From: Diphasiastrum complanatum
Taxonomy: Eukaryota > Streptophyta > Lycopodiopsida > Lycopodiales > Lycopodiaceae
Assembly (NCBI GenBank): GCA_029204225.1
Contig: MU835032.1
Coordinates: 1-42,408 of the forward strand
DNA length: 42,408 bases
Direction of reading: 5' to 3'
Shown: positions 1-10,471 of the stretch, piece after piece
Numbering within the stretch: the first letter of the stretch is position 1
Layout: every line of letters begins with the position of its first letter
Program-made: the position numbers and the translations under genes
The notes under the pieces: model-generated
The model's input: only the letters and a program-made list of their open reading frames with translations
The model's database searches: none
Told to the model about the DNA's origin: nothing

Positions 1-119
1 ATCTAACACTAATCCAATGCTGATTACTATTAAGTAATAATCACTCCGACACAGTGCTGTAGATTCTACTTTATGTTTCATCTCATTCCCTACCCTTACA
101 CAAAAATAAAGCATTTCCA

Positions 120-122
<3 letters not shown>

Positions 123-186
<64 letters not shown>
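123..186. repeat. (CT)n microsatellite, 32 units
   Basis: This is an uninterrupted CT tract lying just before the 5' leader of the ORF1-like relic. The tract itself can be read as a Ser-Leu polypeptide, which has no coding meaning. The following 200 bp (187-385) contain many short variants of CTCCATCGC, so the leader itself is repetitive. Confidence 0.97.
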
Positions 187-188
<2 letters not shown>

Positions 189-385
189 GGATCTGGGCGC
201 CAGCGGATCTCCATGGCCTAGCGATGGCTGTCCTTCATCGCCCTTCCTCCATCGCACTTGCTCCATCTGCTGGCCTCCATTGCATTTCTGCATTGCACTT
301 GTCCTCCATCGCTGATCTGCGGGCTCCATCGCTGTCTTCCATCGCACCTGCTATCCCTCATCGCTGATCTGCTGGATCCCTCATA

Positions 386-1182
386 ATGCCACATCGCAAA
401 GGAGTTGTTGCCACCACTTTTGAACCATCCTCCGTCTCCAACAATGCTTCAACATCTTCCTTACAGCCAGATCCCCCTACCCCTCCTCCTATGCTTGTTG
501 CGGTTCCTATCTCTCCATCAAACCCTATCCTTGAGAATAGTGAAACTATTGTAGCTATTCCCTTGACTCCAAACACTCCAGAAGCACCGGTTTCTCTCCC
601 TCCATATGCATTGGTCAAACTTCTTCGGGATGATCAACTCCGTCTATTTGAATACCTCAACAATCATAGAGAGCAACTGGCTTCTCATGATTCCCTGCTG
701 TCCAGTCATGGGCAGATGTGCTTAAAGGTTCGTCTCCAATTATCTCTCCACCTCCGCCTTCACCTTCGCTTATCTCAGCCACGTTCACTAAGGGTCGTCT
801 ACGAGAGCATAAAGCTCTCAATGTTCGTGTTAGAGGTATTCCGAACTCTCAAAATGCTGTTGCAGAAGCTGAGAAGTTTTTGGAAGGAAATCTTCAACAC
901 CGTGGCAAAGGAATGGAAACTGCCTGGCGACCTAAGAAGGACCCGGATACTCTTGTCATCCGCTTCACATCAGTGTCTCACCGGCGTGAAGTTCTAGGGA
1001 AGAGATTCAAATCGCAGGAAACCAAAATCTACCTGGACAAAGATCTTACCTTCATCCAAGTTCAAGAACGTAAGAAGGCAAGACAAGAAGCTCTATCAAC
1101 TGGCAAACGACTTATCTATCGTGATGGTATTATCAGACTGGTAGATCGAAAGCCTAAGATAGAATTTGAGATAGAGAAATGA
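386..1182 (+). pseudogene. LINE (L1-type) ORF1-like protein, frameshifted
   Basis: Two overlapping frames together read as one protein of about 265 aa. The first (ATG at 386) is Pro/Ser-rich and then has a short heptad-like stretch (LRDDQLRLFEYLNNHREQL). The reading then moves to another frame between about 691 and 718, where WADVLKGSSP begins; the new frame is closed by a TGA at 688, so a one-base indel in the relic is likely. The C-terminal 120 aa (about 820-1182) resemble the RRM/CTD region of L1 ORF1p nucleic-acid chaperones: VRGIPNSQNAVAEAEKFL, then DTLVIRFTSVSHRREVL, IYLDKDLTFIQVQERKKAR and a Lys/Arg-rich end. An ORF2 (endonuclease/reverse transcriptase) should start right after, but none is seen. 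This is either an internally deleted LINE, an ORF1-only non-autonomous element or a captured ORF1. Family assignment is by pattern only. Confidence 0.55.
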
Positions 1183-1286
1183 AGAAATGTCCAGTGGAAC
1201 ATGTAAATGGTCTACGTACCATATAATCCTGGCTATATGACTCTCTTCCTAGTTAGTTAGTTAGTTTTTTCTGCTTTGACGGCACT

Positions 1287-1288
<2 letters not shown>

Positions 1289-1329
<41 letters not shown>
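1289..1329. repeat. (CT)n microsatellite
   Basis: Pure CT tract about 105 bp after the ORF1-like stop codon, preceded by a TTAG tetranucleotide run (about 1251-1266). Confidence 0.95.
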
Positions 1330-1332
<3 letters not shown>

Positions 1333-1542
1333 GTTGTGGGTATTGGTACCTTTTCTGAAGTTCTTTTGTTATACCTGGCCCGGGTTGTGGGGTTATTTCA
1401 CTTCTGCTTTGTTCTACTTCCATTCGTAGCTAGTATAGCATTTTACGGCCACATCCTCCTATGGATGATGCTCCCACTGTTGCTTATACATATTTTCTTT
1501 TTGGTCTTATGCACCCACGGGTGCCCAAAAGACGTTATTAAA

Positions 1543-1545
<3 letters not shown>
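1330..1545 (+). other. Non-coding tail between CT tracts
   Basis: No convincing gene. The segment is T-rich and ends in GACGTTATTAAAGCG directly before the next CT tract, which could be the 3' end of the LINE-like relic with a CT tail. That reading is speculative because no second copy is in the window. Confidence 0.3.

Positions 1546-1596
<51 letters not shown>
1546..1596. repeat. (CT)n microsatellite
   Basis: Pure CT tract closing the ORF1-like module. Nothing gene-like is seen from here to about 2110. Confidence 0.95.
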
Positions 1597-1598
<2 letters not shown>

Positions 1599-2120
1599 CC
1601 TCCAGTGTAAGCTTTGAAAGCCATGTTTGCTGTAAGTACAGAGAATAAATCTTTTATGTTTCTTTTACCATTTCAGAAAAAAATAAACCCGATACGAATG
1701 GCCTGTCTGAATCGGCCCTTATTGAAAAGGCGATTCTTTGATTGAATTGCAATTCAAAGAAACATTGCTCCAAACAAATTAAGTGAATTATTGATTGCAG
1801 CTGGGGGGCCAGTGGTTTTTAAATTGTGGTCCATTTTATTGAAACATACCAGCTTTCTGTACTGGTTCTTAATTCAAGTCCTATGATTTCAACTGTCATG
1901 TCTGTTCCTCATTTCAAGCTATGTGCATTCTAATCTGAGGGAATGGTAGATTTCCCATGCTGCAAAAATTGCCACCTGGCATCTTTGATTGGCTTGAAGT
2001 GGCAAAATGTAAATGCTGTTGGAAAAATCCAATGGTGGCAGGCTTAAACTTCATCATCCTAATAAGAGACTGATTTTAGCCAAAAAGACATCTGATCCAT
2101 GCAGCCTCACTTAATGAGTG

Positions 2121-5100
2121 ATGGTTTTGCAGGTGGAGTTACCAAAGCGTCCTATCGGAGAAGGAAATGGTTCCCCTTATATTGCTGCTTCTAGGGATCT
2201 GCGGCCTTCACTGAAATGGTGTCCCAAATACGGTTGGAGAGTTCCTTCGAAGGTAGTGACTAATTGCCATTTTCAAGCAGACTTGATTCCTGCACAGATT
2301 ACTGAGCTTATCTTTTTTTGTACTGAGTTAAGGTTGAGTTTGTGATTCTATCTTTTACATTCTGTTGAATGAAGCTGAGAAATAAGAAGTGCATTGGTAG
2401 TGTGCAAACCAAAAATCATAGGCTACCCTTTTCTATAGTACTGGAAAGAAGAAAAGGTGGCCAGAAATAAAGCTGACGTGAGAGTCATTGTAGGGGTGGT
2501 TTGAACGAACAGTCGGAGATTCTTAACGGTAACAGATTGAAGCTCTGCTGTACTCAAATGTTCTTCAACAGCAAAGCATTTGTAAACAAATGGTCATGAG
2601 AGTGCTCTGTAGCAAAACTCTATGTGAGTTACCCGAAGTTGTATCACTACTAGAGTTGTAGGTGAAAGCTGGGTGCTGAAAATGGCCTTCTGTCTGGGTT
2701 ATCAGAGTGTGAAATCCTTTTAGCTCCTCATGCGTTCACCTCAATTTCGTGGTGTTCCTTCTGAATTAGATAGTGTAGCTGCGTTCAGTATTTCCAATTT
2801 CATGGACATGCATGAAGTGGCTATTATGTTTACCAGATTTCCTGATTGGAAAGACATGTTGTCTCATATTTGAATGACAAATGACTTTTTGTATTGAAAG
2901 ATTCATATTCCCTCATTTGGTTATTTTCATCATAAAATATCATGTACAAAAGTTTTAACTTTACTGTTATAAATTTTTAAAACTCTTTTTTGCTATATAA
3001 GGGTTGTATCTGTGTAGATGTATGAAGTAAGCACAGTGTCAACTTCTTTGTTATTGACAGTTCTTCCACATTGAATTTCCTTCTGAGCCTTTATTATGCT
3101 TGGATTATGAGGGTGAGTCTCAATGCCGGATGTTGTCATGATATTTGTAGCACCTAGAATTCATGAAAAACACTTCTGTGTCACTTACTGAACTAGGATC
3201 TCATGGATTTTTCGTTTGAAATTTGTGAATCAATGGATAATTTGCATTTTCCTGCTAGGCACTCGGTGCATTCAAATAGACTTTCCTTCGGTGCACAATG
3301 TGATATCTTTGAATTTACCCCCCTGTGCAGTTTTGAAGGCACATGAATGACCTGTAAAATGTGGCTTTTCTGGCTGTGTTTCAGGTGAAACCCTACGAGA
3401 GGTCATGCGTTTTATTGCTGAATGTTCAGGCAGAGCCAAGTTATGCAGTGAAAATTGATCCGGACACAATGACTGAACCTGGTGTGGCTGTCACAAAGCA
3501 TGGTGAAGAAGCAGGTATGTGCATTGTCTCTCAACATAAAGGCTTGGAAGTTTGCACTTTAAGTAGATGTGCTTCATGATAAGGTTGGAAATATTTTATT
3601 GACTGCTGAAACTGGAAGATCTGGTTGTTGGCCTTTTGTTTTGGGCAATTGGTCAAAAACATATCCGATTGTCTGATTTCTCAATTTCACATTACAATAA
3701 GGTATCACATGCAGGACCCATGTTTGTGGATTGCTAAGCATCACCTACAAAGACACTCAGAAAACATCAAATTCCTGAGTTTTGTAGAATACTTAGTAGA
3801 AGTCTGCTTATACCGATCCGTAGGCTGCTAGATTAGGGCTGGCAAACCCAACAAGGCAGCCAACAAGTCTCCAGGAGGAACTTGAAAAGTGTGATTGTAA
3901 GAGACTAAATTGACACCTAAAGTAATCAATGGGGCCATAATACTGTTTGCTTATATCACACCCCAACAAATAAAAACATTGCCCTCAATGTTGGCAATAT
4001 TAAGAAATTCATATGCTGAACATAGCACATCAAAGTTTATGTGGCAACTAGAGCACTGCAAAACTGCACATGCAAACGGTGCTCCTGATCTTGTATAGCT
4101 GATGACAAAATGCACGTGTGGCATGTGTAGCTACCTCAAAAATGGAAATATTGAACTAGAATTTGCAACATGAAAGTATTGCCAAATGATGATGTGATGA
4201 TATGAGCGATATGGATGGACTAGGATGCCAGAGAAGGTATAAAGTACACGCATATGATGAAAGGATCCCAGCACTCATGGACCAAGAGTGCTAGAGGGAC
4301 ATGTCAGCCAAGAATCTAAAGACCAATATCAATATAATCAACGTGGCTGAAGAGCGTTATGACAATCATGGAATGCATGTTGATCTGCTGTGTATGGCCC
4401 AATGACATACTTGGAAAGGAATGGTCACCTCATCCAAGCCTATAGAAGTTGTTGTGTAATTCATGTTGTAAGGATGTTGTGATTTCATACTAACCCTAAG
4501 AGTCTACTATAATGTGCTAAGAAAACTCTGATATATAATGGAAGGTTTTGGTGAGAACATGCTGATGAAGCTCAAAAGTGATATGCTAATTGAATGGAGC
4601 AAGGGTAAAAAAAATCATGAGCTCATTGTTGCAGGCCTGTTACTCTGCAACCTTCGGTAGGACCCTTTGAAGGTATTCAAACCACCCATCCTCAAGCTCA
4701 TGGTCTTGGCATTGATTTGTGAGAACTTTGGTTTCTTGGTGACAAAGGCCTCCAAGAACTGTGCAATATCAAGGACCTCTTTCACCCAAGAAATAGCTGG
4801 ACAAGAGCAAGACAAGTATGATGACAAATGTATCAACGTAAAGCAAAACAAACCAGGTCCAAGGACATATGTGATTTTGAAAATTGAGAGCAAAAGCAAG
4901 AGTCAAGACATGTAGAATCTTGAATCTAGATGCTAGAACTATAGAATGTAGATAACAATTAGTACTAAGTAGTAAGTTATAACTAGGATATACCTGCAAT
5001 GTCCTCAATCAAGAGGTTGATGTTGTGTGCAGTGCATGGAGTCCAAAAGATCTTGGGGTAATTCGCCAATCACCCAATCTTCCATGGCCTTGTGGTTTGC

Positions 5101-8100
5101 AGCATTGTTAGTAATGGCTTGCACAACATTGTGAGGCCCCACATTCTCAATGGCTTGCTTGATGTGTGAGTAGATGTACTCACCTAGAACAGTTTGAATC
5201 GTGCATTGAGCATCAAATTTTAATATGTAACATATTTAGAACCCTCATTGACTCTTGAGCATCAAGCATCAAAATGATTAAGTTCTACGTAGCAATGAAC
5301 AGTGAGCATTGAAATCCAACACATGTCATGAACTTGTTACTCACGGTGTCAAGTGCCAATGTGGCAGTGGCTTTGAAGAATATGGTGCCCACATAGGAAG
5401 ACACAAAGATATTATTGATATGTCACCTTTTGCTACACTTCAACCATCAATTATGTTGGTGCACCCGAAATGTTTCCATGATTCATGAACAGGGCTCTAG
5501 TGCCTTGCCTACATTTGCCTTAGGTTTTGCTAGATGGAAGGGGAGGTCAGAAAGGTAGAACAAATCTTTTGATAGCCACATCTGCCTTATTTTTGTTGTT
5601 GTCACCCCAAAATGATTGCACGTAATACTCTCTACCCCTAATAGTAGCCTCGCTGCCTCGAGAAGTAGAAGGGCCAGCTACATTTGCATGTGGTGTAGAT
5701 GTGCCAATGTGCGTCGGCGGTCTCATGCTAAGCTAAGGTGGATGCATGCCTAGGCCTGGCTAAAGCAGATGATCCTTGCAACAAACAAAATCAGAAAATA
5801 TTTAATCACTACAAGTGACAATGCAAATTCATCATTCAAAATGCAAATTTTAAAAGCAAAAGAATCAGGTCACAAGTGTATGATGCTAGCTTGTAGATGG
5901 AGGAACATTCTCTCTTTGAACAACTCTTGGCCTCGCAATCATGGTCAATAGCCTTGGTGGTGCCTGTGGGCATGGTCCGATCTCGAAGCCACGCAAACAA
6001 AGGGGTTGCATTACGCACTAGACTACATGTGTACTCATGTGACAATAATTGTATGTCCATCGTTTTGTGCCCGAGCTATCTTATGCCAAAGAAATTGCGA
6101 CACGATCCCGCACAAGATCTCTAGATCTCACCATGACTATCTCTAGTCTCTCACTCGTAAAGGTTAAATTCTAGTCTCTTCTAACTTGTAATTTCTAAGT
6201 TTTAACATTCCTAACACCTAAGTTCTATATCCCCTTTCTTGAGTGTTCATCTCTTTCTTCTTTTGCCTATAACTTGATAGACACAATACCTCCTCTCCTA
6301 TTTTCTCTCCTAACTTCTAACTTGTAACACTCCTAACACTAAAGTTTAGATTCAATCACTCCTAAATCCAAACATGCCTTTCAAGTTTTTCATCTCCTTC
6401 TTCAATAATACCTCCTCTCTTGTTATCTCTCCTATCACTCTCTCCCTTTTCCTCTCTCCTCCTCTCATCTCTTTTCTCCTATTCTCTTTCCCTTGAAAAG
6501 TGGTGCAAAAACCCCTAGCCCGAACCCGTTTGGCATCGCAACTAGGAATCGGGACCTGGTGGATCTAAAAAAGTCTACAGTCCCGATTCTTTGCATTTCG
6601 AATTGAGACCAACCCATTCTTCGACAAATTTTCGGCCAATGATGAATCATGATCCATGAAAACACTAATTAGCATTTGCTAGGATTGGAGCCCAGTAGGG
6701 TAGGAGCATTGTTAGGCAAAAAGGAATCCTTGGTAATAGTGAAGAATACCCTTGAGCCAAAAGGAAAAGAGATGAGTGCAGGTAATTTCTAGACTGCAAT
6801 TCAATACCTCTAACTGTCCATTAGCCTCAAAATGGTAGACAGATCCCACAAGCACTTGAACTCATAAAATTTGCATAAACTATGTTCATCAGCATCTCGT
6901 GATAAATTTGTTTTCTTTGTCTGTGAGTATAGAAAAAGGCAAACCATGCAAGCAAATCTCTCTTATAAAAATTATGCGACCTTTGTCTGTGAGTATAGAA
7001 TAGGCAAACTATGCAAGCAAATATCTGTCTATCTGAGAGGTTTGAAAAGAGACATACAATTAGTTGTTTGGCTCCATCCGATTTACAGGAGGCTATCCAA
7101 AAGGCTATATTTATAGAGGAAGCACAAGTGACTACTGATAGGGCAGGAGATCTATGAAAAGGTGTAAGTCTACTGGGTAGGGTTTACAATCAAACAAGAG
7201 TAGCTCCTGCTCCAGTGCTGTCAAATAGAGGACAATTTATGACATTACTCCTGTTCAGTCTCAAAACCCCTATAGAGATGTTGATAATACCAATACAAAA
7301 TATTCAAATTTATGATAGAACTCTACATCATCACCTTGCATCATCATCTAATCCAAATCAAGGACAATTGCTTGAGCCAAATTATGAAAGCACTACATGG
7401 AATGCTGGTATCCAAGATGTCCAAGAGATGCTGAAAGTATACATGGATATCATGAGTGGACAATACACATCGTTAGAGCCTGATGTGAATTTCTTAAAAT
7501 GACAACAAAGTCTGATAGGACAACATAAACCTTTTAATGCCGATATAACTCCAAAAGTAGTTTGTTGTTATTGTAAGGGGGCTCATTTTAATCGAAATTG
7601 TTCTAATACTATATGTGCTTATTGTAAAAAGATAGGACATTTGGAAGAAGAATGTTGGGTATGACGTAAAGCACTACATGAAGGAACTAATCTTCAGGAC
7701 CAGTAGATCATCGTTCCCAAGATGCGTGAATAAAAGATACTTCTGATTTAGTTCAGCTTTTACAAAGGGTTGCAAGAAAGTGTTGCAAGAGAAAGGCAGA
7801 TCTTGAAGCTTATATGTCACAGGCAAAGAAAAAGAGAAACAGGCAGCTATTGAAGAATCAACTTTGTTTTGAGTTCCAATGAGCACTTCAGAGTGAAGGA
7901 GATTGTGGTGGAGAGTTCCCAATTTCAGTATTTCTTGAAGATGCTGGAGAGTCCTATATTATCTTGGTATGGACCATGATGTTTTGTGCATTTAGTGATG
8001 CAGGTGTAGGAGAGAGGACTTGTCCTTTGTTTAGACCTTGGATGGTTGTCGACTTTTTTTTTTTTTGCTGATCATGGACTTAGGTCAATGGAGATATGAT

Positions 8101-10471
8101 CTTCGCATTCATTGTTGACAGTGTCATGGCTTCACAAAAGTTGTCAAGAGAGTGCTACTTTTTCGGCTGTCAGTCACAATGTAGTATTTGGACCCCTTGT
8201 TGTGAATCATTTAGTATACTTAAATCTTGTTGATTTTTTAACATATTGCAATATACTTAGTGCAGTAAACAGTCAGGTAGGCCATTATGCTTCTTTTAAT
8301 GTAAGTATTGAAGTCTGCTCCTTCTATATATGAAATGTCTCAAGACAAGTGGACTGGAAGTGAGGAGACATGAATTTCTGCATAATTTCATTCTTGTTAT
8401 CTCTCTCATTGTACTCTTATGCAATCTCTTGTGTTCTCTCCTCTCTTTCGTGTCTTGAATGAATTACTACTTGCTTTGATCTTCAACAGGTGGTGGATGA
8501 TCAACTGTCATGTTTGGAAGCTTTTTTTATTGTATAGGATAATGTGGCACTTCAGCATTATGCTTTTGTGAGGTTAATTATTTCTTTTCATACTTGAGCT
8601 TACTCAAGTTTATTTAGTAGTCAAGTGAGTCTCTGCTGCCCAACTTCCTCTACGTCAATTAAATGGAAAGTGGTCAGTTGGCAGGAGCCAAGGAAACATT
8701 TTTATGCCAAGCAAGACATTGATATATAATCTTGTAGAAATAACTCTTACATCATTGCTGAAATCAATTTTTGTTATTTTGAAAGTTGACCTATTCACCC
8801 GTATAGATAAAAGCTGTCAAGTGAACTTATGTTTCTGTGATTAATAGTTTCTCCTTAATCTAATTGTTGGCAAATGTCTGCAAAAAGATCACGTGCATTT
8901 CTTGATGGCTTGTCTTATTGTCCCTTAATTACTGCCTTTTTTTTTTAATTCCCTTAATTACTGCCTTCTTTTTACGTTTCTTTTTTCCTTGTAAGTTGTG
9001 GCTCAATAACAATAAAACTATGTTTTTATAACGTAATCCTGTACATGAAACAGCAAGATTGTCACACTTGGGAGAGTCCACATCATATGATGATATATTA
9101 GATATGCGGAAATCAAGATACCAGAAAACAGAAAAGGTTAAAAGATGTCCTGAGGCAAGTTTTGCATCAAGCTGTGTTGGCTCATGCAGAGGCGACTGCA
9201 CATCTTGCAGCGGGGAAGCTGTTCAAAAACGAATTGAAGCTATAGTGGACTCCCAAATGGATTTTACTGGTGTTGACTCAAGGGCTTGGGTGGGAGAAGA
9301 TGCAAAACCCACTGAACGGGTCTCTGATATGCGAAAAAAGCTTATGCTGAGGCAGCTGAGCAGAAAAATAGTTCGAAATGCAAAGCGAGGTTTTTGGGCC
9401 CGAAGATTCACCCCGTTAAACTCATGCATTACAGCTGTTCAACAGAAACTGGACCATGGTCTTGACAAGGCCCATTTCCAGCATGTTGACTCCCACTTTG
9501 AAGATGCTTTTGCTGTACATAATGTTCCCTTCAGTGTTGCTACTCCTCCATTATTCAGTGAATGTCGGAATCGGTCTACAGGTGGAAAATCTTCATGCGA
9601 TAGAATAGGACCACTAGGTGGCAGCCCTGGACTGGATTCAGGTGAGAATAATGTCAAAGTAGGTGATTTTACAGATGTAGTCATGGAAGTGGTGGGTAGG
9701 GAAATATACAATAAGGAACAAAACACATGTAGCTTACAATCAAATGTAAAACTAGACGAATTTCATGGAGCTTCGTCTCAGGCAGAAATGATGAATGCAA
9801 AGAATTCAGAGATAACATTGAAGGACCTTGAAGTGCCTATGGCTTTCACAACGTATGTGTGGGAAGGTCATTGTGATAGTCAAAAGGAATCTCTGGGGCT
9901 TCTGCAGCAAGAAAAGTTCCAGCATCAAGCATGTATACTGGCCTTACCAGCATTCAATCGCTTACCAGCACATGAAAGGAGAAAAATAGAAGGACACAAA
10001 AGGATTAGTTCTTTGAAAAAGTTGCTAGACATTAATGAATCACACACTCAAGATGTCAACAAGTCACCTGCATATTGGAAGCAGCAAAGGATAGACACTG
10101 CATGTCCACTCAAGAGTGGGATAGAGTTTGCACATTGTGCCCCTGCATCAAGATTAAGGGGTAGAACTCCGCCATCAAATTACCTATTGGAAGGTAATAA
10201 TATGCACTCGTCATACCAAAAAGCCTTTGATCCACCTTGTGCAGCTGTAAGACCTGAGAAGAGTGGACAGAACCAGAATATTGAAGCAGCATCTCATAGA
10301 ACTGTGGTTGCCGAGGATGCCAACACTGAAGAAATAATTGCAATGCTTCTTTCTCTTCAAGAAATGGGTGAGAAATTAAATTTCATGAAAGATTGTTTGC
10401 AGCTCGGTATGAGGAAGCTGTTTCAGAAACGAGAGAAGGCGATATGGAACGTGACAACTAATATTCAATGA
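2121..10471 (+). CDS. Unrecognised host gene, three-exon model (559 aa)
   Basis: Proposed exons are 2121-2252, 3385-3514 and 9054-10471. The splice sites are CGAAG|GTAGTG, TTTCAG|GTGAAA, AGCAG|GTATGT and AAACAG|CAAGAT. The phases fit exactly (0, then 1), and the summed length of 1680 nt is an open frame with a terminal TGA. The ATG at 2121 is in frame, but 2131-2132 is also a good splice acceptor (TTTTGCAG), so exon 1 could instead be internal, with earlier exons outside the window. I do not recognise the family. Visible parts: a basic, Trp-containing N-terminus (SLKWCPKYGWRVPSK); a short beta-like stretch (YERSCVLLLNVQAEPSYAVK); a Cys cluster; a basic segment (RKKLMLRQLSRKIVRNAKR); a long low-complexity middle; and a probable C-terminal helix (EEIIAMLLSLQEMGEKLNF). 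No signal peptide or membrane segment is evident. The TE-filled last intron suggests a slowly tolerated, ancient locus. Confidence 0.5.
3061..3112 (+). other. Possible alternative or cryptic exon
   Basis: TTGACAG|TTCTTCC and GAGG|GTGAGT flank a 52-bp open stretch reading FFHIEFPSEPLLCLDYE. Including it changes phase and puts a stop in the next exon, so it is left out of the main model. It could be an alternatively spliced or decayed exon. Confidence 0.25.
4615..6060 (-). pseudogene. hAT-family transposase pseudogene 1
   Basis: Reading the minus strand downwards: a region that may be a BED-finger remnant (NATPLFAW near 6000), then TNIIDG followed by a stop where hAT proteins have Trp (DGW, near 5440), then a DUF659-like strand IFVSSYVGTIFFKATATLAL (5343-5414). 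Next comes HNVVQAITNNAANHKAM (about 5070-5130), and after a one-base frameshift FWTPCTAHNINLLIEDIA (about 4995-5055), a hallmark of plant hAT transposases. A GT-AG intron follows (4797-4993), then SWVKEVLDIAQFLEAFVTKK. At least one nonsense codon and two frameshifts make it dead. The C-terminal hATC dimerisation segment is not found below 4615. It lies antisense inside the host gene's intron. Confidence 0.7.
4797..4993 (-). other. Intron within hAT pseudogene 1
   Basis: On the minus strand the donor is GCAG|GTATAT and the acceptor is TTGTCCAG|CTATTT. Removing these 197 bp gives D-I-A-A-I-S-W-V-K-E, collinear residue for residue with D-I-A-K-L-P-W-V-Q-E in the second hAT relic (41790-41850), which has no insert there. 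Confidence 0.65.
6061..6914. other. No gene seen
   Basis: Pyrimidine-rich, T/C-biased sequence (about 6130-6480), then unremarkable intronic sequence. No coding motif is supported. Confidence 0.5.
6915..7027 (+). repeat. Pair of about 47-bp direct repeats, period about 66 bp
   Basis: CTTTGTCTGTGAGTATAGAA plus the following 27 bp at 6915-6962 recurs at 6981-7027 with a few substitutions. Confidence 0.8.
7180..7665 (+). pseudogene. LTR-retrotransposon gag remnant with two zinc knuckles
   Basis: One frame, interrupted by a TGA at 7500-7502, ends with two CCHC-type knuckles: CCYCKGAHFNRNC (7563-7601; C-x2-C-x3-H-x4-C, one residue short of the standard spacing) and CAYCKKIGHLEEEC (C-x2-C-x4-H-x4-C). 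The frame stops right after ECWV. These knuckles bind RNA in nucleocapsid-type Gag proteins. No protease, integrase or reverse transcriptase follows, so the superfamily (Copia or Gypsy) is undecided. Confidence 0.6.
9054..10471 (+). CDS. Terminal coding exon of the unrecognised gene (about 470 codons)
   Basis: This is the longest open frame of the first 27 kb. It starts after a splice acceptor (AAACAG|CA AGA) and ends with TGA. Near the exon start there are five cysteines within 21 residues (CPEASFASSCVGSCRGDCTSC; spacing C-x8-C-x3-C-x3-C-x2-C), which could bind metal. The sequence then becomes basic, is Ser/Asn/Gln-rich and unstructured in the middle, and ends with about 45 residues of amphipathic helix followed by KLFQKREKAIW. 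Codon use looks host-like and it has no internal stop, unlike every transposon frame nearby. Family unknown; nuclear or cytoskeletal scaffold roles are equally possible. Confidence 0.6.

Larger units (their letters stand above)
3515..9053 (+). other. Large last intron (about 5.5 kb) with transposon cargo
   Basis: The interval between the phase-compatible exon ends holds a hAT pseudogene (minus strand, 4615-6060), a pair of 47-bp direct repeats (6915-7027) and a decayed gag (about 7180-7665). No competing host exon was found. 3515-4600 and 7700-8900 show nothing coding that I can support. Confidence 0.45.

Noticed and set aside
73-347. Open frames through the CT tract on both strands (poly Ser-Leu and poly Arg-Glu)
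   Set aside because: They exist only because a dinucleotide repeat has no stop codons; the same happens at 1276-1617, 39814-40056 and 40203-40463.
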